A DNA stretch of 64,000 nt from Sphingobium bisphenolivorans. GTDB taxonomy: Bacteria; Pseudomonadota; Alphaproteobacteria; Sphingomonadales; Sphingomonadaceae. Below, in pieces: positions 37,567-48,330 of this stretch. Below the pieces are notes generated by a model. It saw only the letters and a program-made list of their open reading frames with translations, was not told the DNA's origin and searched no databases. The first letter of the stretch is position 1, and every line of letters begins with the position of its first letter. Made by a program: the position numbers and the translations under genes. Where the stretch lies: the NCBI RefSeq assembly GCF_000412635.1, contig NZ_ASTG01000009.1:1-64000 (forward strand), written 5' to 3'.

Positions 37567-38216
37567 GCGGCAAGCTCCACGGCGCGCGCTATGACGGTTT
37601 CGAGCATGTCGGCAGTGAGCCGACCGGTATTCTGGTTGTAACGCGAGCAGTGATAGCTATCGATGACCATCTTGCCGCTCGGCATCCGATGCTCGGCCCG
37701 ATGAGCGAAGCGCGCCTTGGAAAGCTTGCCGCCCAGCGCCTTCACCGCCGACTGGTGCGCGATCTGTCCGAGGGCGATGAAGACGCGCGCCGGCGTCAAA
37801 TCGGCCATTTGCCCCTTCAGGAAAGCGCGGCAATTGTGGATTTCATCGGGGTTCGGCTTGTTCTGCGGCGGAAGGCATTTGACTGCGTTGAGGATCACCA
37901 CGCCGCGCAGCTTCAGCCCGTCATCAAGCCGCTCTTCATACGTCCCTTCGACGAGGCCGAACTTTGCCAGCGCCGCGAAGAGCATCTCGCCCGCATAGTC
38001 ACCGGTGAAGGGCCGCCCCGTGCGGTTGGCGCCCTGCTTCCCCGGCGCAAGGCCGATGATGGCGATGCGGCCACCGGGATCGCCGAACGCGGGCACCGGC
38101 GCATTCCACCAATCCGGGTGCTCCGCCCGGCATTCTTCACGCAGCGCGACGAGACGCGGGCAGAGCGGACAATCGGGCGAGGGTTCGCTCTGCGGGAGGG
38201 GGCTTTGCAGCATCAT
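37554..38216 (-). CDS. Uracil-DNA glycosylase, family 5 (UDGb type)
   Basis: Removes uracil and related deaminated bases from DNA. From the ATG at 38216 the protein has 220 residues. Residues C16 and C19 (CPLC) with two later Cys (VKCLPPQNKP and HNCRAFL) are the expected 4Fe-4S ligands of families 4 and 5. Motif 1 is GLAPGKQGANRTGRPFTGD, which with ANRTGRPFTGD marks family 5; motif 2 is HCSRYNQNTGR. The upstream open frame to 38381 would run into folK and was rejected. It is divergent from folK and converges on aguB with a 13-base overlap. Confidence 0.9.
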   Translation of the reverse strand: MMLQSPLPQSEPSPDCPLCPRLVALREECRAEHPDWWNAPVPAFGDPGGRIAIIGLAPGKQGANRTGRPFTGDYAGEMLFAALAKFGLVEGTYEERLDDGLKLRGVVILNAVKCLPPQNKPNPDEIHNCRAFLKGQMADLTPARVFIALGQIAHQSAVKALGGKLSKARFAHRAEHRMPSGKMVIDSYHCSRYNQNTGRLTADMLETVIARAVELAAQMS

Positions 38217-38239
38217 GAAGACTCGATAGGCGCTGGCCG

Positions 38240-38731
38240 ATGAGCAAGACAAGCCCGCCGCACATCTATGCCCTTGCGCTGGGATCGAACCGGCCGCTGT
38301 CGGCACGGCAGACTCCGGCGCGACTGCTGGACGAGGCGGCTCGGCTGATTGGCGATCTCGGCGATGTGCTGGCGGTCGCACCGGTGGCGATTACGCGACC
38401 GGTCGGGCCGTCACAGAGGCTGTTCGCCAACGGCGCGCTTGTCGTGCGAAGCTGCCTGGCGCCGGAGGATATGCTGCACGCGTTGCAGCGGATCGAGCGT
38501 TCGCTGGGGCGGCGGCGCTATCGGCGCTGGGGCGCGCGGAGGCTTGATATCGATATCATCCTCTGGTCGGGCGGACGCTGGAACAGCCGGCGGCTGGCCA
38601 TCCCGCACCCGGCCTTTCGGGTCCGCGATTTCGTTCTCGGTCCGCTCGTCAGCATCGCCCCGCGCTGGCGCGATCCGGTTTCGGGGTTTTCCCTCCGGCA
38701 TTTGCAGGCGCACCTCAGAAAAGCGGCTTGA
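38240..38731 (+). CDS. folK: 2-amino-4-hydroxy-6-hydroxymethyldihydropteridine pyrophosphokinase
   Basis: Transfers pyrophosphate from ATP to the pterin precursor of folate. The 163-residue protein shows YALALGSNRPLS, FANGALVVRS, the ERSLGRRRYRRWGARRLDIDIILW block with the metal-binding DIDI, and IPHPAFRVRDFVLGPL. All are standard for HPPK. It is 23 bases from the divergent UDG start and followed by tRNA-Lys. Confidence 0.95.
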   Translation: MSKTSPPHIYALALGSNRPLSARQTPARLLDEAARLIGDLGDVLAVAPVAITRPVGPSQRLFANGALVVRSCLAPEDMLHALQRIERSLGRRRYRRWGARRLDIDIILWSGGRWNSRRLAIPHPAFRVRDFVLGPLVSIAPRWRDPVSGFSLRHLQAHLRKAA

Positions 38732-38785
38732 GGAGGTTGACCCGCCGCACCACCGCCTCTAGTGCGTGCGGACCTTCAGACATGA

Positions 38786-38861
38786 GGGCCCTTAGCTCAG
38801 TCGGTAGAGCAACTGACTTTTAATCAGTAGGTCGCTGGTTCGAATCCAGCAGGGCTCACCA
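38786..38861 (+). tRNA. tRNA-Lys (anticodon TTT)
   Basis: Acceptor strands GGGCCCT and AGGGCTC pair (one G-T), the anticodon loop CTTTTAA gives TTT, the T loop is TTCGAAT, and CCA is encoded at 38859-38861. Confidence 0.96.
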
Positions 38862-38969
38862 TCATGTCAGGATCGACACCAGCAGCGCAGCGCCGCACCA
38901 GATCTCGATCGACAGCAGCAGGCCGAACAGGATGCCCACCGCCGCGGGCGGTTTGATCGTGTCGTGCAT
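38862..38969 (-). CDS. Small single-helix membrane protein (35 residues)
   Basis: From the ATG at 38969 a 35-residue product begins MHDTIKPPAAVGILFGLLLS and is one hydrophobic helix with a short charged N-terminus. A purine stretch AGGAGAGG is upstream (reverse strand), at a good distance for a ribosome binding site. Its stop abuts the 3' end of tRNA-Lys on the other strand. The family is not recognised. The longer frame to 39188 is the shadow of glgX and was rejected. Confidence 0.5.
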   Translation of the reverse strand: MHDTIKPPAAVGILFGLLLSIEIWCGAALLVSILT

Positions 38970-39040
38970 CCAGCCTCTCCTATTCTTGCTGTAGGATGAA
39001 CGACTTGCGCCTCTATCTGGTTCCCTGAACGGTTGGACGC

Positions 39041-40912
39041 CTATCCGTCTGGCGAAATCGGCAGGATTGAACGCCGGGCGACCTCGTGGCCTGCCAGGCG
39101 AAAAGGCTCCGCCGCGCCGTTGACGCACAGGGTAAAACCTGTGTCGCGGAAACGAAGGACGAGCCGTTTTCGCGCCGGATCTTGCCATTGCGACGGACTG
39201 AGCGGCCTGCCCTCCTCATCCAGCCATTCCACATCAGCATCGGTCAGCCAGTCCGTGCCCGAAAGCTCAGGATGCGCTGCCCGCATCTGCGCGAGCGCGA
39301 AGGCATGCGCCTCCAGTTCATGGTTGCGGCCCCTCCAGTCGATCCAACTGATCGCATTGTCCTGCGCATAGGCATTATTGTTGCCCTGCTGGGTGCGCCC
39401 GAACTCATCGCCCGCCGTCAACATGATCGTGCCGCGCGAGCAAAAGAGCGTGGAGAGCAGCGCCCTTATGTCGTGGATGCGGGCGGCCTGCACAGCCGGA
39501 TCGTCGCTCGGCCCTTCCACGCCGTTGTTCCAGCTAAAATTATCGCCGTGGCCGTCCCGGTTTTGCTCGCCATTAGCTTCATTGTGGCGGTGCTCATAAG
39601 CGGCCAGGTCAGCGAGCGCGAAGCCGTCATGCGCCGCGAGGAAGTTGACCGTGCGCGTTTCGCCCGTGCCGCCGAACAGGTCGGAAGAGCCTGCAAGGCG
39701 TGTGGCGAGGCTTCCCAATGTGCCCGGATCGCCACGCCAGAAGCGCCGCACATCGTCGCGATAGCGGTCGTTCCATTCGAGCCACCCTTCCCCAAATTGG
39801 CCCAGCTGATACCCCCCCGGCCCGATGTCCCATGGCTCGGCGATGAGGATACGGTCCGACAGGATGGCGTCTGCCCTCATTTCCCGCAGCAAAGGCGCCT
39901 GCGGGTCGAACCCCTGCGGCAGCCGGCCGAGCGCGGGGGCAAGGTCGAAGCGGAAGCCATCGATGCCCGCGCCCAGAACGAAATGGCGCATCGACGCGAG
40001 GATCATCTGCCGCATGGCGGGGTGATTGCAGTCGATACTGTTCCCGGTGCCGGTATCGTTGATCAGGCGGCCATCCGGCTCATGCCGGAAATAACTGCGC
40101 GCATCGAGCCCGCGTAGCGACAATGTCGGGCCGAGGGCGTCACTCTCTCCGTCATGATTATATACCAGGTCGAGAATGGCGCCGATACCCGCTTCATGCA
40201 GGGCGGCGATCGCGGCACGCAGTTCCGCCATGCCGCCAGGCGCCAGCCGGGGATCGAGCGCGAAGAAGCTGACGGGATTATAGCCCCAGGCGTTGGACAG
40301 GCCGAGCGGCCGCAGGTGGCGCTCGTCGATCCAGGCGGTGACCGGCATGAGTTCGACGGCGGTGACATGCAGGCGGCGCAGATGGTCGATGATGGCGGGA
40401 TGCCCGAGCGCGGCGATGGTCCCGCGCTGCTCCGGCGCTATATCGGGATGCAGCATGGTAAAGCCGCGGACCTGAAGTTCGTAGATGAGGCCGCCCGCGC
40501 GAAAGACCGGCGCGCGTTTCGGGATCGGCGGCAGAGGGGTTTCCACGATCGCCTTGGGGACCAGCGCGGCGGTATCGTCCCCTTCCCCGCGCCGTGCGGC
40601 AAGAGCAGCGTCATAGCGAAAGGGCTGATCGATCGCGGTAGCATAGGGATCGAGCAGCAGTTTGTCCGGATCGAACCACAGCCCTGCGTCGGGATCATAG
40701 GGTCCGTCGGCGCGCACCCCATAATGGGCGCCCGCTGCCAAGCCCGCTATATCGACGGTCCAGATGCCGCCTTCGCCCCATGCCATCGGGTGCCTTGTTT
40801 CTCGGTCCTGCGCGTCGAACAGACACAGCCATAGCTGGCTCGCATCAGGAGAGCGGACGCGGAAGCGGACCCCGGCGCCGGACAATATCGGTCCGAGCGC
40901 GTCTTCGCTCAT
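39041..40912 (-). CDS. glgX: Glycogen debranching enzyme GlgX
   Basis: Hydrolyses alpha-1,6 branches of glycogen shortened by phosphorylase. The 623-residue protein has an N-terminal CBM48 domain and a GH13 barrel with VELMPVTAWIDERHL, GIDGFRFDLAPALGR (nucleophile Asp), ILIAEPWDIGPGGYQ (acid Glu) and FLAAHDGFALADL. The ATG at 40912 overlaps the glgA stop as ATGA, so the 34 extra codons upstream are rejected. It is the last gene of the glycogen operon and is slightly shorter than E. coli GlgX. Confidence 0.94.
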   Translation of the reverse strand: MSEDALGPILSGAGVRFRVRSPDASQLWLCLFDAQDRETRHPMAWGEGGIWTVDIAGLAAGAHYGVRADGPYDPDAGLWFDPDKLLLDPYATAIDQPFRYDAALAARRGEGDDTAALVPKAIVETPLPPIPKRAPVFRAGGLIYELQVRGFTMLHPDIAPEQRGTIAALGHPAIIDHLRRLHVTAVELMPVTAWIDERHLRPLGLSNAWGYNPVSFFALDPRLAPGGMAELRAAIAALHEAGIGAILDLVYNHDGESDALGPTLSLRGLDARSYFRHEPDGRLINDTGTGNSIDCNHPAMRQMILASMRHFVLGAGIDGFRFDLAPALGRLPQGFDPQAPLLREMRADAILSDRILIAEPWDIGPGGYQLGQFGEGWLEWNDRYRDDVRRFWRGDPGTLGSLATRLAGSSDLFGGTGETRTVNFLAAHDGFALADLAAYEHRHNEANGEQNRDGHGDNFSWNNGVEGPSDDPAVQAARIHDIRALLSTLFCSRGTIMLTAGDEFGRTQQGNNNAYAQDNAISWIDWRGRNHELEAHAFALAQMRAAHPELSGTDWLTDADVEWLDEEGRPLSPSQWQDPARKRLVLRFRDTGFTLCVNGAAEPFRLAGHEVARRSILPISPDG

Positions 40913-42351
40913 GCCGCGTCCTGCACCAGCGTCCGGAACAACGCGGCGTAGCGCGCTGCACTGTGCGTCCAGGAGAAATCGGCCTTCATGCCTGCGCGCT
41001 GCATCGCCTGCCATTGCCCCTTGTCGCGATGCAGATGGATGGCACGCGACAGCGCCCCATGCAGTGCTGCGGGATCGGAGGGGGCGAAGACCACGCCCGT
41101 CGCGGCCCCGGAGGCGACCGCCGCCTCATTGGCGTCGATCACCGTATCCGCCAACCCGCCGACACGCGCCACGACAGGAACGCAGCCATAGCGCAGGCCA
41201 TAAAGCTGGGTGAGGCCGCAGGGCTCGAAACGCGACGGGATGAGGATCGCGTCGCCGCCTGCCTGCAAAAGATGGGAGAGCGGCTCGTCATAGCCGATCT
41301 GCGTTCCCACACGTCCGCGATGGCGGTCGGCAGCGGCGAGGAACGCGCCCTCCAGCGGATGGTCGCCCGATCCCAGCACCGCCAGCTTGCCGCCGAGCGC
41401 GACCAGATGATCGACCGCGCCGGCGACCATGTCCATGCCCTTCTGCCATGTCAGCCGGCTGACGATGATGAAGAGCGGAGCATCGTCATGATCGAGGCCG
41501 AAGCGCTTTTCCAGAGCACGCCGGTTGGCAGAGCGGCCCGCCAGCGCCCTTGCGCTGAACCTTCGGGCGATCAGCGGATCGGTGGCCGGGTCCCATATGG
41601 AGGTATCGACCCCGTTCAATATGCCGTGCAGCCGATCCGCGCGGCCATTGATCAGGCCATCGAGCCCCATGCCATCGGCGGGGCGGCGGATTTCCTCGGC
41701 ATAGGTGGGGCTGACGGTCGTAATGGCGTCGGCGGAAACCAGACCGGCCTTCAGATAGCCGGTGCCGCCGTAATATTCGACACCGTCCACGCTCCAGGCC
41801 TCGGGCGGAAGGCCGAGGCTGGCGAAAATGTCCCAGCCGAAGCGGCCCTGGAAGGCGAGATTATGGATCGTCACCACTTTGGGGATCGCGCGCGCGGGAC
41901 CGAAGCGCATATAGGCGGCGGTCATTGCCGCCTGCCAGTCATGGACATGGACGAGATCGGGCTGCCAGCCCTTCAGCCCCTCGGCCGCTATGTCGGCGCC
42001 TGCCCGTGACAGGGCAGCGAAACGCCGCCAATTATCCGGCCACTCGCCCCCGGCCATGTCGCCATAAGGTCCGCCCTCCCGCGCGAAAAAGTCCGGGCTA
42101 TCGAGGACCAGCAGGTCGAGTTCCTCGATTTTGGCTGCCAGCACGGCTGCGGGCGCGCCGAACAACGCCTCATAGCGCCGGACGACCTTTGCCTTGCCGA
42201 GCTTCGCCAGGACGGAGGGATAGCCCGGCACCAGCGTGCGGACGGCGATGCCGTGGTCGGCCAGCGCTCCGGGAAGCGCGCCCGCGACGTCCGCCAGCCC
42301 GCCCGTCTTGATCAGCGGGTAGATTTCTGACGCAACGGACAGCAACTGCAT
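40909..42351 (-). CDS. glgA: Glycogen synthase
   Basis: Adds glucose from ADP-glucose to the growing chain (GT5 family). From the ATG at 42351 the protein has 480 residues and begins MQLLSVASEIYPLIKTGGLA, with the ADP-glucose-binding KTGGLADV motif. Later motifs are VVTIHNLAFQG, VSRLTWQKGMD and the GT-B signature LIPSRFEPCGLTQLYGLRYG. An upstream start at 42417 would overlap glgC by about 40 bases and has no family support. It overlaps glgX by four bases. Confidence 0.95.
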   Translation of the reverse strand: MQLLSVASEIYPLIKTGGLADVAGALPGALADHGIAVRTLVPGYPSVLAKLGKAKVVRRYEALFGAPAAVLAAKIEELDLLVLDSPDFFAREGGPYGDMAGGEWPDNWRRFAALSRAGADIAAEGLKGWQPDLVHVHDWQAAMTAAYMRFGPARAIPKVVTIHNLAFQGRFGWDIFASLGLPPEAWSVDGVEYYGGTGYLKAGLVSADAITTVSPTYAEEIRRPADGMGLDGLINGRADRLHGILNGVDTSIWDPATDPLIARRFSARALAGRSANRRALEKRFGLDHDDAPLFIIVSRLTWQKGMDMVAGAVDHLVALGGKLAVLGSGDHPLEGAFLAAADRHRGRVGTQIGYDEPLSHLLQAGGDAILIPSRFEPCGLTQLYGLRYGCVPVVARVGGLADTVIDANEAAVASGAATGVVFAPSDPAALHGALSRAIHLHRDKGQWQAMQRAGMKADFSWTHSAARYAALFRTLVQDAA

Positions 42352-42374
42352 CCTGTCGGTCTTGCTCAAGATGG

Positions 42375-43634
42375 TCAGCCCGCCAGTCGTTCGATCATAT
42401 ATTGGGTGATCAGGCATACACCGCTGTCAGTGCGGCGGAAACGCTGCGCATCATGTTCCGGATGTTCACCGACGATCAGGCCGGGCGGAATGATGACGCC
42501 GGAATCGAGCACGCATCGATGCAGCCGCGCACCCCGGCCGATCTGGCAGTCCGGCATGATCACGCTTTCCGTGACGGAAGAGAAGCTGTGCGTGCGCACG
42601 CCGGAGAAGAGCAGGCTGCGGTGCAGGGACGAGCCGGACACAATGCACCCGCCCGCGACCAGCGAGGATGTCGCAGAGCCTCGCCGCCCATCCTCATTAT
42701 GGACGAATTTGGCGGGCGGCGTGACTTCCGAATAGGTCCATAGTGGCCAGCTGCGGTCATAAAGGTCGAGCGAGGGGACGACATCGGTCAGGTCGACGCT
42801 GGCCTGCCAATAGGCATCGATCGTGCCGACATCGCGCCAGTAGGGCACTGGCTCGCTTTCCGCACGGACGCAGCTGTTGGAAAAGCGATGGGCCACCGCT
42901 TTGCCGTGCTCGACGATATAGGGGATGATATCGCCGCCGAAGTCGCGCTTGCTGTTCGGGTCGTCGGCATCGCGCCGAAGCTGCTCGATCAGGAAGCGGG
43001 TGCGAAAGACATAGATGCCCATGGACGCGAGTGACACACCGGGCTGACCCGGGATGCTGGGTGGGTCCTTGGGCTTTTCCACAAAGGCTGTGATCACGTC
43101 CTGCTCATCGACATGCATGACGCCGAAGCCGACCGCCTCCTTCCGCGGCACCTCCAGGCAGCCGACGGTGACGTCCGCTCCCGTGTCGACATGCTGCTGG
43201 AGCATCAACTCATAGTCCATCTTGTAGACATGGTCGCCGGCCAGGATCACCATATATTCCGGAGCATAGCTTTCGATGATGTCGATATTCTGGAATACAG
43301 CGTCCGCCGTGCCCTCATACCACTGGCTTTCCGAAACGCGCTGGCTGGCGGGTAGAATGTCGAAGCTCTCGTTGCGTTCGGGGCGCAGGAAGTTCCAGCC
43401 GCGCTGGAGATGGCGGATGAGGCTGTGCGCCTTATACTGGGTGGCGACGCCGATGCGGCGGATGCCGCTGTTGAGCGCATTCGACAGCGCGAAGTCGATG
43501 ATGCGCGCCTTGCCGCCGAAATGGACGGCGGGTTTCGCGCGGCGGTCAGTCAGTTCGGCAAGGCGGCTGCCCCGCCCGCCCGCCAGAACATAAGCCATTG
43601 CATCACGCGCGATGGGCTGGTGTCTGGATTGCAT
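42375..43634 (-). CDS. glgC: Glucose-1-phosphate adenylyltransferase
   Basis: Makes ADP-glucose from ATP and glucose-1-phosphate, the committed step of glycogen synthesis. The 419-residue protein shows [39 protein letters not shown] split over the N-terminal domain, FVEKPKDPP, and a C-terminal left-handed beta-helix part with [19 protein letters not shown]. The start is uncertain: GTG at 43652 and ATG at 43643 also exist, but AAGGAG lies nine bases before the ATG at 43634. It sits between glgB and glgA. Confidence 0.95.
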   Translation of the reverse strand: MQSRHQPIARDAMAYVLAGGRGSRLAELTDRRAKPAVHFGGKARIIDFALSNALNSGIRRIGVATQYKAHSLIRHLQRGWNFLRPERNESFDILPASQRVSESQWYEGTADAVFQNIDIIESYAPEYMVILAGDHVYKMDYELMLQQHVDTGADVTVGCLEVPRKEAVGFGVMHVDEQDVITAFVEKPKDPPSIPGQPGVSLASMGIYVFRTRFLIEQLRRDADDPNSKRDFGGDIIPYIVEHGKAVAHRFSNSCVRAESEPVPYWRDVGTIDAYWQASVDLTDVVPSLDLYDRSWPLWTYSEVTPPAKFVHNEDGRRGSATSSLVAGGCIVSGSSLHRSLLFSGVRTHSFSSVTESVIMPDCQIGRGARLHRCVLDSGVIIPPGLIVGEHPEHDAQRFRRTDSGVCLITQYMIERLAG

Positions 43635-43683
43635 CGGCTTCATCTCCTTCACGCCCGCGAACGCATGATCCCGTTCGTCGGTC

Positions 43684-45843
43684 TTAATAGTCCAGTTCCA
43701 GCATCAATGTACCGAGCGGCGGAATGGTGAGCGATGTCCACCCCTCCTCATCGGCCGTCACCACGCCCTGATTGCCAGCGCCGCTCCCGCCATAGTCGGT
43801 GGCATCGCTGTTCATGACCTCCCGCCAGCGCCCTCCTGAAGGCAGGCGTAGCCTGTAAGACTGACGAGCGACCGGGGTAAAATGGCTGATGATCACCATC
43901 GGAGGCTGCTGCGGCGCGCGCCTGACCCACGCGAAGATGGAGTCCTTCGCCGCATCGGCCAGCACCCACTCGAACCCTTCCCCTTCGCAGTCCCGCGCGT
44001 GCAGGGCGGGACGGACGCGATAGAGGCGGTTGAGGTCGCTGACAAGGCGCTGCACCCCTTGATGCGGCGCATGGTCGAGAAGGTGCCAGTCGAGCGCCCG
44101 CTCCTCGCTCCATTCGCCACGCTGGGCGAATTCCTGCCCCATGAACAGCAGCTTCTTGCCGGGATAGCCCCACATCAGCCCATAATAGGCGCGCAGGGTC
44201 GCGAATTTCTGCCAGTCATCGCCCGCCATCTTGTGCAGCAGCGAGCCCTTGCCGTGCACGACCTCGTCATGGCTGAGGGGCAGGACGAAATTTTCGGTAA
44301 AGGCGTAATGCGGGCCGAAAGTGATGTCGTCATGATGATGGGCGCGGTGCACCGGATCGCGGGCCAGGTAGCGCAGCGTGTCGTGCATGAAGCCCATATT
44401 CCATTTGAAGCCGAATCCAAGGCCGCCTTCATGGACGGGCTGGGTCACCTTGGGCCAACTGGTGGATTCCTCGGCGATCGTCATCACGCCGGCATGCGTG
44501 CCGTAAAGCGCCTTGTTCATCTGCTGGAGGAAATCGACCGCTTCAAGATTTTCCCGCCCGCCTTGGGCGTTGGGTATCCACTCCCCTTCCTTGCGCGAAT
44601 AATCGAGGTAGAGCATCGAGGCGACCGCATCGACGCGCAGGCCATCGACATGATAGCGCTCGGCCCAGAAGAGCGCGTTGTTGATGAGATATTGCGCGAC
44701 TTCGCGGCGACCGAAATTGTAGATCGCCGTGTTCCAGTCGGGGTGGAAGCCCTGGCGCGGGTCTTCATGCTCGTAGAGGGCCGTCCCGTCGAAACGCGCA
44801 AGGCCGTGCGCATCGGTTGGGAAATGCGCCGGCACCCAGTCGAGGATCACGCCCAGGCCCGCGCGATGCGCGCCATCGACAAAGCGGGCGAATCCTTCCG
44901 GATCGCCGAAGCGCGCGGTGGGCGCGTAGAGGCCGGTGGTCTGATAACCCCAGCTCGGGTCATAGGGAAACTCGCTGATCGGCAGCAGTTCGATATGGGT
45001 GAAGCCCATGCCGACGGCATAGGGGATCAGCCGGTTCGCCAGTTCGTCCCAGCTGAGAAAATTGCCCTGGTCGTCCCGCTGCCACGATCCGGCATGGACT
45101 TCATAGATGGAGATCGGCTGACGGCGCGGATCGACCTGCGCCCAATGTTCGCGATGCCGGTCGTCGCCCCACTCATGCTGCGGCGGATGCGCGACGATCG
45201 AAGCGGTTGAAGGGCGCAGTTCGGACTGGAAGGCGTAGGGGTCGGCTTTCAGCGGAAGTGGTCCGCCGTCCGGCCCCAATATCTCATATTTATAAGCTGT
45301 TCCCGCCCCCACTTCCGGCACGAAGATTTCCCAGACGCCCGTATCCTGCCGCCGCCGCATCAGCCCGCGACGACCATCCCAAAGGTTGAAGTCGCCCACC
45401 ACCGACACGCGCATGGCATTAGGCGCCCAGACCGCGAAGTGCGTGCCGGTGACGCCCTCATGCGTCATGAGGTGCGCGCCCATCTTGTCGAACAGGCGGC
45501 CGTGCGAACCTTCGGCAAAGAAATAGTCGTCCAGCGGCCCCAGCACCGGCCCGAAGCTATATGGATCAACGAACCAATATTCGTGCCCGTCGGCATAGGT
45601 CGCGCGAAAACGGAGCGGCTGGCGCGTATCGATCTCCACCTCGCCGGAGAACAGGCCACCCGGATGAACCGGTTTCAGCGTGCCCACCTGTTCACCGCTC
45701 AGCCTGTAAGCCTCGACGCGCGCGGCGCCGGGCAGCAGGACGCATGCCGAATAACCTGCGTTAGCGGGATGGACACCTAATGTAGCGAAAGGATCGTCTT
45801 CGCGCCCTTCCAGCAGCCGGGCAATCTGTTCCGACGTCAGCAC
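43684..45843 (-). CDS. glgB: 1,4-alpha-glucan branching enzyme
   Basis: Creates alpha-1,6 branches in glycogen. The 719-residue protein has N-terminal carbohydrate-binding modules ([20 protein letters not shown]), then the GH13 barrel with [36 protein letters not shown] (nucleophile Asp), [10 protein letters not shown] (acid Glu) and [15 protein letters not shown]. The C-terminal beta domain ends [10 protein letters not shown]. The length is typical. It lies 21 bases after glgP. Confidence 0.96.
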   Translation of the reverse strand: MLTSEQIARLLEGREDDPFATLGVHPANAGYSACVLLPGAARVEAYRLSGEQVGTLKPVHPGGLFSGEVEIDTRQPLRFRATYADGHEYWFVDPYSFGPVLGPLDDYFFAEGSHGRLFDKMGAHLMTHEGVTGTHFAVWAPNAMRVSVVGDFNLWDGRRGLMRRRQDTGVWEIFVPEVGAGTAYKYEILGPDGGPLPLKADPYAFQSELRPSTASIVAHPPQHEWGDDRHREHWAQVDPRRQPISIYEVHAGSWQRDDQGNFLSWDELANRLIPYAVGMGFTHIELLPISEFPYDPSWGYQTTGLYAPTARFGDPEGFARFVDGAHRAGLGVILDWVPAHFPTDAHGLARFDGTALYEHEDPRQGFHPDWNTAIYNFGRREVAQYLINNALFWAERYHVDGLRVDAVASMLYLDYSRKEGEWIPNAQGGRENLEAVDFLQQMNKALYGTHAGVMTIAEESTSWPKVTQPVHEGGLGFGFKWNMGFMHDTLRYLARDPVHRAHHHDDITFGPHYAFTENFVLPLSHDEVVHGKGSLLHKMAGDDWQKFATLRAYYGLMWGYPGKKLLFMGQEFAQRGEWSEERALDWHLLDHAPHQGVQRLVSDLNRLYRVRPALHARDCEGEGFEWVLADAAKDSIFAWVRRAPQQPPMVIISHFTPVARQSYRLRLPSGGRWREVMNSDATDYGGSGAGNQGVVTADEEGWTSLTIPPLGTLMLELDY

Positions 45844-45864
45844 GTTACCCTTGCGGCCCCTTCA

Positions 45865-48330
45865 TCACGGCACCTTCCAAATGTCGGCGGCATATTCCCT
45901 GATCGTCCGGTCGGACGAGAACCAGCCCATGCGGGCAACGTTGTGGACGGCCATTTCGATCCATCGAGAAGGCTCCTGCCACAGGGCGTCGACCCGACGC
46001 TGAGCCGACGAATAGCTTTCAAAATCGGCGGCCACCATGAACCAGTCATGGTCGTAGATGCCCTGCACCAGATCCTTGTAGCGGGTGGGATCATCCGGCG
46101 AGAAGACCCCGCTGGAGATCGCCGCCAGCGCCTGCGCCAGTTCGCGGCTCTGCGCTATGACCTCACGCGGATCATAGCCCTTGGCGCGGCGCTCATTCAC
46201 TTGCGCGGCGGTGAGACCGAAGATGACGATATTCTCCTCGCCCACATGGTCGCGCATTTCGACATTGGCACCATCGAGCGTGCCGATGGTGAGCGCGCCA
46301 TTGACGGCAAACTTCATATTGCCGGTGCCGGACGCCTCCATGCCTGCGGTCGAAATCTGTTCCGACAGGTCGGCAGCGGGGATCATCATCTCGGCCATGG
46401 AGACATTGTAGTTGGGGACAAACTGGATCTTCAGCAGTCCCTGCACCGCCGGATCATGATTGACCGCCCGTGCTACGTCATTCGCCAGCTTTATGATGAG
46501 CTTGGCGTTATGATAGCTCGACGCCGCCTTGCCGCCGAACAGCTTGACGCGTGGCACCCAGTCCTTCTCCGGGTGGGACCGGATCTGGTCATAGAGCGAC
46601 ACCGCCTCGATGATGTTGAGAAACTGCCGCTTATATTCGTGGATTCGCTTGATCTGGATATCGAACAGCGCGCTGGGATCGATCCGGGCGTTGACCCGCT
46701 GCCGCAGCAGATTGGACAACGCGGCCTTGTTAGCGTGCTTTACCGCGGCGAACTTGTCCTGAAAGGCGCTATCGGCCGCGAACCTGTCGAGCTCGCGTAA
46801 AGCTTCGGGATCGTCCATGAAGCGGTCGCCGATCGCTTCCCGGATCAGTTCGAACAAGCCGTGGTTGCACTGCATCAGCCAGCGGCGGAAGGTGACGCCA
46901 TTCGTCTTGTTGTTGATGCGCGCCGGGTAGAGGCGATGCAGATCGGCGAACACGGTCTGCTTCATCAAATCGGTGTGAAGCGCCGACACGCCGTTGATGC
47001 TGTGCGACCCGGCGAAGGCGAGATTGCCCATGCGCACCCGCCGCTCGCCGCCCTCGTCGATCAGCGAAATGGTACCGATGGCATGATCATCGAACTTGCC
47101 CGATCGGCGCGCTTCGCCGAGCAGGCGGCTGTTGATGGCGTAGACGATCTGCATGTGCCGGGGCAGCAGCCGCTCGAACAGCGGCACGGGCCAGCTTTCC
47201 AGCGCCTCGGGCAGCAGCGTGTGGTTGGTGTAGCTGAACGTGCGGCGGGTGATATCCCAAGCCTCGTCAAAGTCGAGCCCATGGTCGTCCAGCAGGATCC
47301 GCATCAGTTCGGCGACAGCAACCGCTGGATGCGTATCGTTGAGCTGGATCGCCGCCTTTTCGGGAAGGGTGTGGATGTCGCGGAAATATTGGACGTGCCG
47401 CCGGACGATGTCCTGCAACGACGCCGAGGAAAAGAAATATTCCTGCCGCAGCCGCAATTCCTGGCCGGCGGGCGAGCTGTCCGCCGGGTAGAGCACCCGC
47501 GTCAGGGCTTCGGCGCGATTGCTCTCCGCCAGTGCGCCCAAATGATCGCCAGCGTTGAAGCGGTCGAGCAGGATGGGATCGATGGGCTGCGCTTCCCACA
47601 GCCGCAACGTATTAACCCGCCCGCCGCGCCAGCCGACGATCGGCGTGTCGTAGGGCGTCGCGATCACCCGTTCGGCCGGGCGCCAGCGCATCTGGTGCAG
47701 GCTGGCATTTTCGTCCTCTGATGGGTCGACCCGGCCGCCGAAGCCGATCTCATAGCTGGCTTCGCGCCGCTCGAACTCCCAGGGATTGCCGTGAGCCAGC
47801 CAGGTTTCCGGAAGCTCGACCTGCCAGCCTTCCGAAATCTCCTGCCGGAACATGCCGTTGACGTAACGAATGCCATAGCCGTAGGCGGGCACGTCCACCG
47901 TCGCCATGCTCTCCATGAAGCAGGCCGCCAGCCGTCCGAGCCCGCCATTGCCGAGCGCCGCGTCGGGCTCCAGTTCCGCGATGATATCGAGATCGACGCC
48001 CAGGGAATCCAACGCTGCCTGCACATCGTCCAGCATCTCCATGTTGGACGCGGCATCGCGCATCAGGCGGCCGATCAGAAATTCAAGGCTGAGATAATAG
48101 ACCCGCCGACCCTGCTCCTCATAGGTTTTCTGCGTCGATTTGATCCATGCATCGATCACCCGGTCGCGGATCGAAAGGATGACGGCGTGCAGCCAGTCAT
48201 GCGGCTTGGCGGCCGTGGCGTTCTTGCCGATCCGGTAGGTCAGCCGCTCAACGATCTCATGGGCAAGCGCCTGCGGATCGACTTGCCGGGGGGCGGGCAT
48301 CGGAAGCGGGGCTTTACCCTCAAGGTTCAT
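45865..48330 (-). CDS. glgP: Glycogen/starch phosphorylase
   Basis: Releases glucose-1-phosphate from glycogen. The 821-residue PLP enzyme has SLEFLIGRLMRDAASNMEML, GNGGLGRLAACFMESMAT, QLNDTHPAVAVAELMRIL and the PLP lysine in EASGTGNMKFAVNGALTIGT followed by DGANVEM. The length is normal. It is the first gene of a five-gene reverse-strand operon that puts breakdown (GlgP, GlgX) and synthesis (GlgC, GlgA, GlgB) under one transcript. Confidence 0.96.
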   Translation of the reverse strand: MNLEGKAPLPMPAPRQVDPQALAHEIVERLTYRIGKNATAAKPHDWLHAVILSIRDRVIDAWIKSTQKTYEEQGRRVYYLSLEFLIGRLMRDAASNMEMLDDVQAALDSLGVDLDIIAELEPDAALGNGGLGRLAACFMESMATVDVPAYGYGIRYVNGMFRQEISEGWQVELPETWLAHGNPWEFERREASYEIGFGGRVDPSEDENASLHQMRWRPAERVIATPYDTPIVGWRGGRVNTLRLWEAQPIDPILLDRFNAGDHLGALAESNRAEALTRVLYPADSSPAGQELRLRQEYFFSSASLQDIVRRHVQYFRDIHTLPEKAAIQLNDTHPAVAVAELMRILLDDHGLDFDEAWDITRRTFSYTNHTLLPEALESWPVPLFERLLPRHMQIVYAINSRLLGEARRSGKFDDHAIGTISLIDEGGERRVRMGNLAFAGSHSINGVSALHTDLMKQTVFADLHRLYPARINNKTNGVTFRRWLMQCNHGLFELIREAIGDRFMDDPEALRELDRFAADSAFQDKFAAVKHANKAALSNLLRQRVNARIDPSALFDIQIKRIHEYKRQFLNIIEAVSLYDQIRSHPEKDWVPRVKLFGGKAASSYHNAKLIIKLANDVARAVNHDPAVQGLLKIQFVPNYNVSMAEMMIPAADLSEQISTAGMEASGTGNMKFAVNGALTIGTLDGANVEMRDHVGEENIVIFGLTAAQVNERRAKGYDPREVIAQSRELAQALAAISSGVFSPDDPTRYKDLVQGIYDHDWFMVAADFESYSSAQRRVDALWQEPSRWIEMAVHNVARMGWFSSDRTIREYAADIWKVP

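Noticed and set aside
40780..42009. Forward open frame of 409 codons opposite glgA and the start of glgX
   Set aside because: Shadow of two overlapping genes of the glycogen operon; no motifs.
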